Origin: an uncultured Oscillospiraceae bacterium
GTDB taxonomy: Bacteria > Bacillota > Clostridia > Oscillospirales > Ruminococcaceae
Length of the DNA: 64,000 nt
Assembly (NCBI GenBank): GCA_904384225.1
Contig: CAJFJV010000003.1
Coordinates: 1-64,000, forward strand
Direction: 5' to 3'
In this document: in pieces, positions 35,211 to 43,592 of the stretch
Layout of the letters: every line of letters starts with the position of its first letter
Position numbering within the stretch: position 1 is the first letter of the stretch
Notes under the pieces: generated by a model
The model's input: only the letters and a program-made list of their open reading frames with translations
Databases searched by the model: none
Told to the model about the DNA's origin: nothing
Position numbers and translations under genes: made by a program

Positions 35211-37785
35211 GGAAAACCTCTCCTTCGTCCTCGTTCATCCGCATTTCGATCCATTGCTGCCTTGAAATCAGGACTTGACGCGGTTTACTGCCGTCCGGCG
35301 GCCCTACAATTCCCTTTTCCTCCATTTCATCCACAAGCCTTGCCGCTCTGGCATAACCTACGCGCAGCTTACGCTGGATAAAAGAGGTGGAAGCTTGGCC
35401 TGCCTCCACAACGCATTGGATGGCATCGTTTAATAAAGCATCACTGTCGTCAAAACCGCCGCCGTCACTTCCGTTCTGCTTTTTTTCAGCGACCGCTTGT
35501 TTTTCAATTTCTTCTATGATATTGTCATCATAGTCCGCTGTCTCTTTATTTTTTACAAAAGCCACAACCTGCTCAACTTCTTTGTCGCTGACATAACAGC
35601 CCTGCACACGCAGCGGTTTTGGTGTCCCTACCGGTGCAAAAAGCATGTCGCCTCGTCCCAAAAGTTTCTCCGCACCGCTGCTGTCTAAAATAGTGCGGGA
35701 ATCAATTTGCGATGAAACCGCAAATGCGATACGAGAAGGCACATTAGCTTTTATAAGGCCGGTCACAACGTCAACAGAAGGACGCTGGGTCGCAATAATC
35801 AAATGCATGCCTGCCGCACGCGCCATCTGAGCCAAACGGCAAATTGAATCCTCTACTTCATTTGGGGCCGCCATCATTAAATCGGACAATTCATCAATAA
35901 TAATAACAATCTGCGGCATTGGCACAAGTTCTTCTTTGTCTTTTGCAAGCGCATTATACCCCTCTAAATCACGGACATTGTTTTCTGCAAAAGCGCTGTA
36001 ACGCTTCAGCATTTCCGTAACCGCCCATCCGAGTGCGCCGGCCGCCTTCCGCGGATCCGTTACAACCGGCACCAGCAAGTGCGGAATCCCATTGTATACA
36101 CCAAGCTCAACTACCTTCGGATCCACCATCAGAAACCGGACCTCAGCCGGCGAAGCTTTATACAGCAGGCTGATAATGATAGAATTGATGCAAACAGATT
36201 TTCCGGAACCAGTGGCACCTGCAATCAGCATATGCGGCATCTTTGCAATATCCGCAATGACACAGTTTCCAGCGATATCACGCCCAAGCGCAATAGAAAG
36301 CTTACTCTTTGCACGGTCAAACTCTACTGTATCAATGATCTCCCGCATTGTGACAATGTCTGTCTGTTGATTCGGTACTTCAATTCCAACCGCAGGCTTT
36401 CCGGGGATCGGCGCTTCAATGCGCACACCTGAAGCCGCCAGGTTTAAGGCAATATCGTCTGCAAGCCCTGTAATCCTACTGATTTTCACCCCGGCAGAAG
36501 GCTGTAATTCGTAGCGCGTCACAGATGGACCGCGGCTAATATTTAAAATCCGCACCTGTACGCCAAAGCTTTTCAGTGTTTCTACCAGAAGCTGCGCATT
36601 TTTATTCTGTTCCGCGCTTACGTCAATATTAGCGTTGGCCCGTGGTGCGCGCAGAAGTCCGATCGGCGGTTTTATATATGTATCGGCTGCACTTTCTTCT
36701 GGAAACAGGCGTGTCTGCCCCTCTGCCGCTGCTTCCGGCGTGTCAGAGCCATCCAAAGGTTTGCCGGTGCTTTGCCCAAAGAGCGCCTGTTCAACAAGCG
36801 CCTCCGCTTCCCGGCGCTGTACGGAATCTGTATAATGAAAAAAAGAATTCGATGCGGATGATTGCGCGGTTAAATCAGCAGCCTCTGCTGTTTCAACAGA
36901 AGGGGTACTGTCTTGCGTCCTTTTTTCTGCGCGCTGTTTTCTGGCTGCTTTTACCTCTTGGATTTCTTGCTCCGCACGTGCTTTTTCCGCCTCCAAAAGC
37001 TCTTGAATCGCAGGTTTGGGGACAGAATTCGCAAGAGGATCTGCCCCTTGCCCGGAAGCCGGCCCTAAGTCGACATCGATATTGAATTTAGCGGCTGCCG
37101 CACGCTCATTTTCCTCCCGCTTCGCTGCATACGTTTCCTCTATTTTTTTTACCGGTTTTGCCATACTGCGGAACAATCCGATCAGCGTACTTCCGGTTAA
37201 CAGCATCAAAAAAGCAAACAGCACAAGTGCCAAAATAATAATTGCGCCAATTCTGCCGCATCCTGCATACAGTGGCCAACCAATCAGTGCACTTAAAAGC
37301 CCGCCTCCGGTAAGCTGTGTGCCATTGTCATACAGCCGGATCAAAACCGTAAAAAAGCCATCTCCGGAAAAAGGCGCGGACTGGCAAACCTCTACAAGAG
37401 AACAAATCAAAACGACCAGGACAATGGATTGCCACACTTTATTGTGGATCTCTCCCGCAGACTTATCCAGCGTTGTCATAATCGCAATATAAATCAAAAA
37501 GACCGGTACAGCAATAATAGTAAGCCCACATAACCCTAAAAGAAAATCGTGGCACCAACGCCAAAAATTCGTTCCCGGAATGAAGGCAACCGCCGCAATC
37601 AAAATGCCAAACGTAAAAAGCAGGACAGCATTCATCTGCCTCCTGCTTTGGCGACGTTTTTCATATTCCGCCTTATAATTGGCTGTTTCCTGCGTCCTTT
37701 TACCAGCAGTTTGTTTTTTCCCATGAGAAGTATTGGTTTTCTTTTTGGTGGTATTTGCTGTAGATTTCCGTTTTGTCTGTGCCAT
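35203..37785 (-). CDS. FtsK/SpoIIIE DNA translocase
   Basis: A membrane-anchored ATP-driven DNA pump of 860 aa that moves chromosome DNA across the division or sporulation septum. A basic N-terminus is followed by four membrane helices (about residues 50-220), a charged linker, the RecA-like motor (Walker [13 protein letters not shown] near 525, Walker [14 protein letters not shown] near 625) and the gamma winged-helix domain ([24 protein letters not shown] near 805) that reads KOPS/SRS sequences. The gene order tepA-ylzJ-ftsK matches Bacillus, so spoIIIE is the better name. Confidence 0.93.
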   Translation of the reverse strand: MAQTKRKSTANTTKKKTNTSHGKKQTAGKRTQETANYKAEYEKRRQSRRQMNAVLLFTFGILIAAVAFIPGTNFWRWCHDFLLGLCGLTIIAVPVFLIYIAIMTTLDKSAGEIHNKVWQSIVLVVLICSLVEVCQSAPFSGDGFFTVLIRLYDNGTQLTGGGLLSALIGWPLYAGCGRIGAIIILALVLFAFLMLLTGSTLIGLFRSMAKPVKKIEETYAAKREENERAAAAKFNIDVDLGPASGQGADPLANSVPKPAIQELLEAEKARAEQEIQEVKAARKQRAEKRTQDSTPSVETAEAADLTAQSSASNSFFHYTDSVQRREAEALVEQALFGQSTGKPLDGSDTPEAAAEGQTRLFPEESAADTYIKPPIGLLRAPRANANIDVSAEQNKNAQLLVETLKSFGVQVRILNISRGPSVTRYELQPSAGVKISRITGLADDIALNLAASGVRIEAPIPGKPAVGIEVPNQQTDIVTMREIIDTVEFDRAKSKLSIALGRDIAGNCVIADIAKMPHMLIAGATGSGKSVCINSIIISLLYKASPAEVRFLMVDPKVVELGVYNGIPHLLVPVVTDPRKAAGALGWAVTEMLKRYSAFAENNVRDLEGYNALAKDKEELVPMPQIVIIIDELSDLMMAAPNEVEDSICRLAQMARAAGMHLIIATQRPSVDVVTGLIKANVPSRIAFAVSSQIDSRTILDSSGAEKLLGRGDMLFAPVGTPKPLRVQGCYVSDKEVEQVVAFVKNKETADYDDNIIEEIEKQAVAEKKQNGSDGGGFDDSDALLNDAIQCVVEAGQASTSFIQRKLRVGYARAARLVDEMEEKGIVGPPDGSKPRQVLISRQQWIEMRMNEDEGEVFHE

Positions 37786-37824
37786 GCCGTCCCGTCCTTT
37801 TCCACATAGAACTGTATTACTGTA

Positions 37825-38019
37825 TTATGGTATCACTTTTCCAACTACAGCCCCATATTTTAAATAATCCTTTAAATCCGTACTAACGATCCTTGCAACA
37901 TGAAACCCATCTGCCTCTTCTGTTCCATAAAGCAGCACATCCTGTACGCGGCGCGCCGTGTACGTAGACGGCGCTTTATAAAAGATATCGGCAGCATCAA
38001 TGATTGTATGAAGAATCAC
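37825..38019 (-). CDS. YlzJ-like small protein
   Basis: A 64-aa protein of unknown function, the YlzJ family found between tepA and spoIIIE in spore formers. I chose the GTG at 38019 because AAGGAGG lies 9 nt upstream and the resulting N-terminus (M)ILHTIIDAADIFY fits the family pattern. The longer frame would translate the ribosome site. It overlaps the 3' end of tepA by 23 nt. Confidence 0.72.
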   Translation of the reverse strand: MILHTIIDAADIFYKAPSTYTARRVQDVLLYGTEEADGFHVARIVSTDLKDYLKYGAVVGKVIP

Positions 38020-38737
38020 AGACAGCCGCCTCCTTTTCATCAATCATACGGTAAAGGCAGGAAACCGCGTCAGAAAGGCCGCCGAGCTCATCAATCAGCC
38101 CTTCTTTTACGGCATCCTCACCGTTTAATACTGTACCGACGTCCATCACCAGCTCCCCCGTCGTCATCATCAGTTCGCGGAAACGTTCCCCGCTGATTTT
38201 CGCATTTTCCGTCACAAACCGGACTATCCGGTCCTGCATTTTTTCAAAATAAGAGAGTGTCTGCGGCACGCCTAAAACCAGACCGTTCATACGAACAGGA
38301 TGGATTGTCATGGTTGCCGACGGCACAATAAAAGATTTTTTAGCACTGACAGCAAGCGGTACGCCGATAGAATGCCCGCCGCCCAAAACAATAGAAACCG
38401 TCGGTTTTGACATCCCGGCAATCAGTTCAGCAATCGCAAGGCCTGCTTCCACATCGCCCCCCACCGTATTAATCAGGATCATGAGCCCTTTTATATCTTT
38501 ATCCTGTTCAATTGCAACGAGTTGAGGCATAACGTGCTCATACTTTGTCGTTTTATTTTGTGAAGGAAGGATATAATGCCCTTCAATCTGCCCGATAATT
38601 GTTAGACAGTGGATAATATGTTTTCCATAGGTCGTAACGGAGCCAGTTTGCATAATAGACTGCAGTTCGTCTGCCAGCGGCTGTTCTTCCTGTGAGGCGC
38701 CGATTTCCTCAGCGGTGCGTTCTTCATTTTTATCCAT
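37997..38737 (-). CDS. tepA: ClpP-like serine protease, TepA/YmfB type
   Basis: A 246-aa ClpP-fold protein thought in Bacillus to act as a translocation-enhancing or sporulation protease. The catalytic Ser is in GGGHSIGVPLAVSA near residue 122, and the His in MTIHPVRMNG near 147. An acidic N-terminal tail of ~40 residues precedes the fold. The substrate is unknown. It is the first gene of the tepA-ylzJ-ftsK-ygiQ-MBL-DUF3006 run. Confidence 0.85.
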   Translation of the reverse strand: MDKNEERTAEEIGASQEEQPLADELQSIMQTGSVTTYGKHIIHCLTIIGQIEGHYILPSQNKTTKYEHVMPQLVAIEQDKDIKGLMILINTVGGDVEAGLAIAELIAGMSKPTVSIVLGGGHSIGVPLAVSAKKSFIVPSATMTIHPVRMNGLVLGVPQTLSYFEKMQDRIVRFVTENAKISGERFRELMMTTGELVMDVGTVLNGEDAVKEGLIDELGGLSDAVSCLYRMIDEKEAAVCDSSYNH

Positions 38738-38844
38738 ATAGTGACACTCCTTTTATTTTTCAGTAGTATCACCACAGAAAGAGTACATATACGGCTGCTA
38801 TGATAAAACGATCTGTGTACAGTTGTTCGCATAGATATGTTTTT

Positions 38845-38872
38845 ATTATATCAGTTTTCCGTCCATTGTCAA
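38845..38872 (-). promoter_or_regulatory. consensus sigma-A promoter of the tepA operon
   Basis: Minus-strand TTGACA (38867-38872), 16 nt, TATAAT (38845-38850), both perfect. Confidence 0.8.
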
Positions 38873-38916
38873 ACAGCAGAACAGTACAAATACCAAAATA
38901 TTTCCAATTATACTTG

Positions 38917-39558
38917 TTATGTATTGTTTCCTATCAGCGCTTCCGGAACCTCGCCCACAAGAATTGTTTCAGCAATCAGAAAATCCCTTGTTACAGTAAA
39001 ATCGGCCGCATAAAACGGCACATATACATTAACCGTAGCTGTCATCATAATGATGATCCTATGTCGTGTCTGATTCACCCCGGCAGAGGAAAAATCGCTT
39101 CTGTATTCCGCCCGTACAAAACCAAGCGAGGAAACCTGCAGCGGGATATCAGGCCCTCTTCCTGAAAGAAATTCTGTTCCAATCAAGGTCCCAAGCGGCA
39201 AAGATACAGTGTTTCCTTTTCCAGAAAGCGATTCCGTAGCGGTAAGTTCCAGCAAAGATATCAATTGATTGAGAAGGACGGTATCGTATATAATGGACGT
39301 AATGTCTCCATTTTCATCATACGACACCCTGCATAATGTATCATATGAAAAATCATTTTTTTCAATAACATCCAACACAGACTCTGACAATGCTTTTGAT
39401 GCCAGAATATCTCCCTGCATTGCAATAGTGCGGCGGACTGCCCTGCCAAATAAAAGATCTGATATTAAGATAAAGATGACAATGATTAAAACCAAGCGCA
39501 TAAGGCCTTTCCACAGTCCGCGTCTTTTCTTTAAACGGCAAAATGTTCTACTCTGCAT
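38917..39558 (-). CDS. yunB: sporulation protein YunB
   Basis: A 213-aa protein with a basic N-terminus, one membrane helix (residues 16-35) and an extracytoplasmic domain. The motif GTEFLSGRGPDIPL and the C-terminal ADFTVTRDFLIAETILVGEVP are typical of YunB, a sporulation protein expressed in the mother cell in Bacillus. I start at the ATG at 39558, preceded by AAGGCGGTGG, rather than the longer frame. CATATACT 30 nt upstream resembles a sigma-E -10 box; the -35 is unclear. Confidence 0.85.
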   Translation of the reverse strand: MQSRTFCRLKKRRGLWKGLMRLVLIIVIFILISDLLFGRAVRRTIAMQGDILASKALSESVLDVIEKNDFSYDTLCRVSYDENGDITSIIYDTVLLNQLISLLELTATESLSGKGNTVSLPLGTLIGTEFLSGRGPDIPLQVSSLGFVRAEYRSDFSSAGVNQTRHRIIIMMTATVNVYVPFYAADFTVTRDFLIAETILVGEVPEALIGNNT

Positions 39559-39653
39559 GCAATCCACCGCCTTATACGGCAGTATATGCAAATTTGCATA
39601 ATACGTGCGTCTTTTTATTCTCCTTTTATTCCGGCTAAAATCCTTTTGTATGG

Positions 39654-39682
39654 TTGCAGATTCAAACAAAAAACGCTATAAT
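39654..39682 (+). promoter_or_regulatory. promoter of pyrB
   Basis: TTGCAG (39654-39659), 17 nt, perfect TATAAT (39677-39682), 26 nt before the start codon. The short leader leaves no room for a PyrR attenuator. Confidence 0.5.
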
Positions 39683-39708
39683 AGTGCAAGACAGATTGGA
39701 GGCATATC

Positions 39709-40776
39709 ATGAGACAAAATCACCTGATCGATTTAGATGACCTTTCAAAAGCACAATGGGAACAAATTGTCGAACTTGCAATCCGAATCAGCAAAAGCCC
39801 GGAAAAATATACCGAGCATTGCAAAAACAAAATTATGGCGACGCTCTTTTTTGAGCCGTCGACTCGTACACAGAATTCTTTTCAAACGGCCATGCTTCGC
39901 CTTGGCGGCAGTATTATTGGCTTTGACAATCCGCAAAACAGTTCTGTTTCCAAAGGCGAGACATTGGCCGATACTATCCGGATTATGAGCAGCTATGCTG
40001 ACATCATTGCAATGCGCCATCCTGTTGAAGGGGCGGCACTGGCCGGCGCCCAATATTCTTCTTGCCCGCTAATCAATGCCGGCGACGGCGGACATCTGCA
40101 TCCGACACAAACGCTGACCGATCTTGTCACACTTGCAAATGAACTTGGCGATTTAAACCATATTACCATTGGATTTTGCGGAGATCTCAAAAACGGACGG
40201 ACAGTACACTCTTTAATTAAAGCGTTAAGCTATTATGAAAAAACGCATTTCGTACTTATTTCAACTGATGAATTAACTCTACCACAACGGTTTAAAAATG
40301 TTATTACAGCGAGCGGCTGTACATATGAAGAGATCTATTCTTTGGAAAAAGCTATCGGATCACTCGATGTTTTGTATATGACGCGCATCCAAAGGGAACG
40401 CTTTTCAAGCGAGGCGCTTTATCAATCGCAAAAAGATGTCTATGTTCTGGATACAGAAAAACTGAAATTGGCCCGTCCAGATTTAAAAATCTTGCATCCT
40501 CTGCCTCGTGTTGACGAAATTACGACGGATGTCGATCATGATCCGCGCGCTTTATATTTCAAGCAGGCAAAGTACGGTGTATATGCCAGAATGGCATTAA
40601 TCATCACATTATTGGAGTCTGCCTCAAAAGAGGAAATCTTAAAAGGGGACGCGGATAAAGACCGTCGCTGCCCTAACCCACATTGTATTACCAATATTGA
40701 GACGTACCTTTCTCCTTCCTTCCTTTCCGATGGACAGGCTACTTTTTGCGAATATTGCGATACGCCTGTAGAGTAA
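39709..40776 (+). CDS. pyrB: aspartate carbamoyltransferase with fused PyrI-type zinc tail
   Basis: Condenses carbamoyl phosphate and aspartate, the committed step of pyrimidine synthesis. Residues 1-305 are a normal PyrB: carbamoyl-phosphate motif FEPSTRTQNSF near 48 and HPLPRVDEI near 265. The final ~40 residues contain CPNPHC and CEYC, the Cx4C...CxxC zinc pattern of the C-terminal domain of the regulatory chain PyrI. The allosteric nucleotide domain of PyrI is absent. The zinc tail could stabilise trimer-trimer or other contacts. The ATG follows TTGGAGGCATATC. Confidence 0.93.
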   Translation: MRQNHLIDLDDLSKAQWEQIVELAIRISKSPEKYTEHCKNKIMATLFFEPSTRTQNSFQTAMLRLGGSIIGFDNPQNSSVSKGETLADTIRIMSSYADIIAMRHPVEGAALAGAQYSSCPLINAGDGGHLHPTQTLTDLVTLANELGDLNHITIGFCGDLKNGRTVHSLIKALSYYEKTHFVLISTDELTLPQRFKNVITASGCTYEEIYSLEKAIGSLDVLYMTRIQRERFSSEALYQSQKDVYVLDTEKLKLARPDLKILHPLPRVDEITTDVDHDPRALYFKQAKYGVYARMALIITLLESASKEEILKGDADKDRRCPNPHCITNIETYLSPSFLSDGQATFCEYCDTPVE

Positions 40777-40904
40777 TGCTCTGCACTGCCGTTTTTATTT
40801 TTCAACCAATTTTCTTCTAAAAAAGAGCAAAAAAGATCAATACAGCAATCCAAAAGATTGCATGTCCGTCAATATAATAAAAAATACCGAAAGGGGTAAT
40901 CAAA

Positions 40905-41216
40905 ATGGCATTGATTCATACAGATGATCAGAAATTTAAAGATGTTATTGCAGCTGCACCCATAGCACTGGTTGATTTTTACGCAGATTGGTGTGGCCCT
41001 TGTAAGATGCTGGCGCCGATTCTTGAGGAATTGGCTGAAGAAAAAGCCGATTCGCTCACTGTCGTTAAAGTTAATGTTGACGATTCTCCGGAAACCGCCG
41101 GTGCTTTTTCTATCATGAGCATTCCGACCGTAATCCTTTTTAAAGACGGTCAGGTTGTTGATAAGCTGGTTGGTTACACCACAAAAGAAAATTTAATTGC
41201 TAAATTCGGCCTCTGA
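40905..41216 (+). CDS. trxA: thioredoxin
   Basis: A 103-aa thiol-disulfide reductant with the full thioredoxin fold. The redox site is WCGPCK near residues 29-34, and the cis-Pro is in SIPTVILF near 74. It is monocistronic, with a strong terminator 93 nt downstream. The ATG follows GAAAGGGGTAATCAAA. Confidence 0.95.
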   Translation: MALIHTDDQKFKDVIAAAPIALVDFYADWCGPCKMLAPILEELAEEKADSLTVVKVNVDDSPETAGAFSIMSIPTVILFKDGQVVDKLVGYTTKENLIAKFGL

Positions 41217-41472
41217 GTGATGCAACAGAAAAACTGCTGTAGGAAAACTGGCTGGATTGTTTAGACGGCACAAAAAAGTCCTTGTGTATAAGAAGTGTTG
41301 ATATTCAGACGGAGCGGCGTAGCAAAGCTACGCCGCTCCGGTTTTTATATTGGATGCTCATATGATTGCAAAAAGAAAGGCATGGACTGATTATTTGGTT
41401 AACCCCAAAGAAGGAAAAGGATTGTGACGGCTCTTTCGGTTTAATTCAGCGGTATATCGCAGCTTTTCTGAA
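41217..41472. other. trx-sigG convergent spacer
   Basis: It contains the trx terminator; no other feature was seen in the ~130 nt before the sigG stop. Confidence 0.5.
41310..41346 (+). terminator. strong terminator after trx
   Basis: CGGAGCGGCGTAGC (41310-41323) and GCTACGCCGCTCCG (41327-41340) form a perfect 14-bp stem with a 3-nt loop, followed by GTTTTTAT. Confidence 0.9.
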
Positions 41473-42243
41473 TTACAGTTCCTTTTTGATTTTTTGCAGC
41501 GCCCCTTTTTCCAATCTTGAAACCTGCGCTTGACTGATTCCAATTTCATTCGCGACTTCTACCTGTGTCTTTCCGCAAAAAAAGCGCAAATTTAAAATTC
41601 GCTTTTCCCTTTCATTCAAATTGTGCAATGCCTCTCGCATGACAATCTCGCTTAACCAGTTTTCATCGCTGTTTTGATCCCCCACCTGATCCATAACATA
41701 AATCGTATCCCCTCCGTCAGAATAAACCGGTTCATATAAAGATACCGGTTCTACGATTGCCTCCAACGCGAGGACAACGCGTTCTTTGGGCAGGCCGATT
41801 TCTTTCGCGATTTGTTCAATTGTTGGTTCACAGTCATTCTCGCCGGTTAGGCGCTCTTTTGCCTGCATTGCACGATATGCAATATCCTTAAGGGAGCGGC
41901 TTACACGCATCGTATTGGAGTCGCGCAAATATCGCCGGATTTCTCCTTGTATCATTGGAACGGCATACGTCGAAAAACGGACATCCTGCGATATATCAAA
42001 ATGATCAATGGCTTTCATCAAACCGATACACCCGATTTGGAAAAGATCATCTAAATTCTCACCCCGATTGACAAAGCGCTGTATTACGCTCAATACCAGA
42101 CGCAAATTTCCGCAAATCAAGGCTTCTCTGGCTTTCATATCCCCTTGTTTTACTTTTTTTAACAGTTCCGCTTTTTCGCTTTCACGCAATGTTTTTAACT
42201 TTGCCGTATTGATGCCGCAAATTTCAACTTTTCCGTAAGCCAC
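41473..42243 (-). CDS. sigG: sporulation sigma factor SigG
   Basis: Late forespore sigma factor of 256 aa. The N-terminal KVEICGINTAKL is the SigG-specific box that contacts anti-sigma factors. Region 2 reads NLRLVLSVIQRFVNRGENLDDLFQIG and RFSTYAVPMIQGEIRRYLRD, and region 4.2 has the helix-turn-helix VEVANEIGISQAQVSRLE. I chose the GTG at 42243, which has AGAAAGGACGGG upstream and gives the conserved N-terminus; the longer frame adds 20 unrelated residues. It is not next to sigE/spoIIGA. Upstream are a 49-aa frame and a mini-IS. Confidence 0.93.
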   Translation of the reverse strand: MAYGKVEICGINTAKLKTLRESEKAELLKKVKQGDMKAREALICGNLRLVLSVIQRFVNRGENLDDLFQIGCIGLMKAIDHFDISQDVRFSTYAVPMIQGEIRRYLRDSNTMRVSRSLKDIAYRAMQAKERLTGENDCEPTIEQIAKEIGLPKERVVLALEAIVEPVSLYEPVYSDGGDTIYVMDQVGDQNSDENWLSEIVMREALHNLNEREKRILNLRFFCGKTQVEVANEIGISQAQVSRLEKGALQKIKKEL

Positions 42244-42262
42244 ATTATCCCGTCCTTTCTGC

Positions 42263-42412
42263 TTATGCAGAAAGTATGCCCTTTTCAATAATATGGTATG
42301 CAATTGATTTTTCTTTACATATTATCCGATATATTTCATTTCGCTGAAATAGAATGGGCTTACCAAACCACTGATTTTCTATCCTCGCTTGGGCAAGTAC
42401 CTTTTTCTTCAT
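42263..42412 (-). CDS. 49-aa hypothetical protein upstream of sigG
   Basis: A small basic frame beginning MKKKVLAQARIENQWFGKP, with AGAGGGGAT 7 nt before its ATG and its stop 19 nt before the sigG start. The family is not recognised. It may be a true small gene or a translated leader of sigG. The mini-IS begins 25 nt upstream of its ATG. Confidence 0.45.
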   Translation of the reverse strand: MKKKVLAQARIENQWFGKPILFQRNEIYRIICKEKSIAYHIIEKGILSA

Positions 42413-42437
42413 AAAAAAATCCCCTCTATTATGCATT

Positions 42438-42809
42438 TGAAGTGACCCCAAAAAGTTAGACAATATTTTGCAGTAGAAAAAGTTCAAGCAACCGAAAGGG
42501 CTTGTTGTCTGTGGAGTGCAGGCGGCAGGCCCTTTAACTTTGCCTTGATTCTGCGATTGCCGTTCTACCGCTAAGCCTTCCGGCCCTTCTTCAAGATAGA
42601 TTCGTTCCCAGCGTTCAATGATGCCATGGTCATTGATTTCAAACCTTCGCATTACTTCGCGTATACTCAGGTGTTCCTCTCGCATTGTCTCTACTACCGT
42701 TCGCTTGAATTCCGGCGTATATCGTTTGTTAGATCTTCCTTTTGGCATAATAAATCACCCCATCTGTTAGATAGTATATCATACTGTCTAACAAATGGGG
42801 TGCTGTTCA
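42438..42809 (-). mobile_element. 372-bp internally deleted IS3-family element
   Basis: The ends TGAAGTGACCCCAAAAAGTT and (inverted) TGAACAGCACCCCATTTGTT continue as AGACA and match at about two thirds of 25 positions; they are typical IS3-type terminal repeats. The element is flanked by the 3-bp duplication ATT (42435-42437 and 42810-42812). Only the start of orfA and the right end remain, so it cannot move by itself but could be mobilised by a full copy. Confidence 0.8.
42530..42748 (-). pseudogene. truncated IS3 transposase orfA
   Basis: About 72 codons: a basic N-terminus (MPKGRSNKRYTPEFKRTVVE), then the helix-turn-helix region and ERIYLEEGPEGLAVER, typical of IS3/IS150 orfA. After VERQSQNQGKVKG the frame runs into the right end of the element, so the rest of orfA and all of orfB are gone. 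Confidence 0.8.
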
Positions 42810-42812
42810 ATT

Positions 42813-42991
42813 CCAAAACAGAAGGGATTTATATCATTTTCACATTTCCTACCACAAAAGCACGACGGCATATTGCCGTATCAAAGCGAAAACGCAGAGT
42901 GTGCCTTCATATGAAGCGGTGGCTCTTTTTTTGAAATTGGCAGTGGAGTAAAACGCAGAAAACGGAAGCGCATAAAAGGGGAATACGGCCT
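42813..42991. other. spacer between mini-IS and engB
   Basis: No gene seen. A perfect 12-bp palindrome CTTCATATGAAG near 42909 followed by CTCTTTTTTT can fold into a terminator-like hairpin on the plus strand, although no plus-strand gene precedes it. Confidence 0.35.
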
Positions 42992-43582
42992 TTACTGTCC
43001 ATCCTTCTGGATTTCATCAAAAATTGCCCGCAGCTTATCTGCTCCCTCGCCGGTTTCCCCTGAAAATGGAATAATCGTGATCTGATCTCCGTAAGGAAGC
43101 TCCTCTTTTATTTTGGATAGCCGTTCCGTACGTTCTTTTTTATTTAGCTTATCATATTTTGTCAGTAAAACGACAAAAGGAAGGGAATGTGCAATTAAAA
43201 ACTCCACCATCTGCACGTCAAGTACCGTCGGAGGATGCCGCATATCAATCAATTCAACAACCAAACGCAAATCGCGATCCTGTGAAAAATAGCCTTCAAT
43301 TAGTTCTGACCAACGATGCTTCTCCGATTTTGCAACTTTTGCATATCCGTATCCCGGCAAATCGACAAAATGCACATTTTCCACCTGATAAAAATTGATC
43401 GTTGCTGTTTTCCCAGGAACGGCACTGACCCGCGCCAAATTTTTCCGATTAAAAATTTTATTGATTGCTGTAGATTTCCCGACATTTGATCGTCCTGCAA
43501 ATGCAATTTCAATCCGATCAGAAGGAGGAATTTGGCTTGATATACCATAAGAACAAAAAAACGAAGCTTTATTGTAATTCAT
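42992..43582 (-). CDS. engB: ribosome biogenesis GTPase EngB (YsxC/YihA)
   Basis: An essential GTPase for large ribosomal subunit assembly, 196 aa. G1 is GRSNVGKST near residue 30, G2 includes GKTATINFY, G3 is DLPGYGYAK, G4 is TKYDKL and G5 is FSGETGEG. I chose the ATG at 43582: GAGGAATTTAAA lies directly upstream and the longer frame enters lon. It is 10 nt after lon, a common lon-engB arrangement. Confidence 0.95.
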   Translation of the reverse strand: MNYNKASFFCSYGISSQIPPSDRIEIAFAGRSNVGKSTAINKIFNRKNLARVSAVPGKTATINFYQVENVHFVDLPGYGYAKVAKSEKHRWSELIEGYFSQDRDLRLVVELIDMRHPPTVLDVQMVEFLIAHSLPFVVLLTKYDKLNKKERTERLSKIKEELPYGDQITIIPFSGETGEGADKLRAIFDEIQKDGQ

Positions 43583-43592
43583 TTTAAATTCC

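Noticed and set aside
42263..42748. Single 161-codon gene upstream of sigG
   Set aside because: The frame is a chance fusion of a truncated transposase start, the right end of the mini-IS and a separate 49-codon frame.
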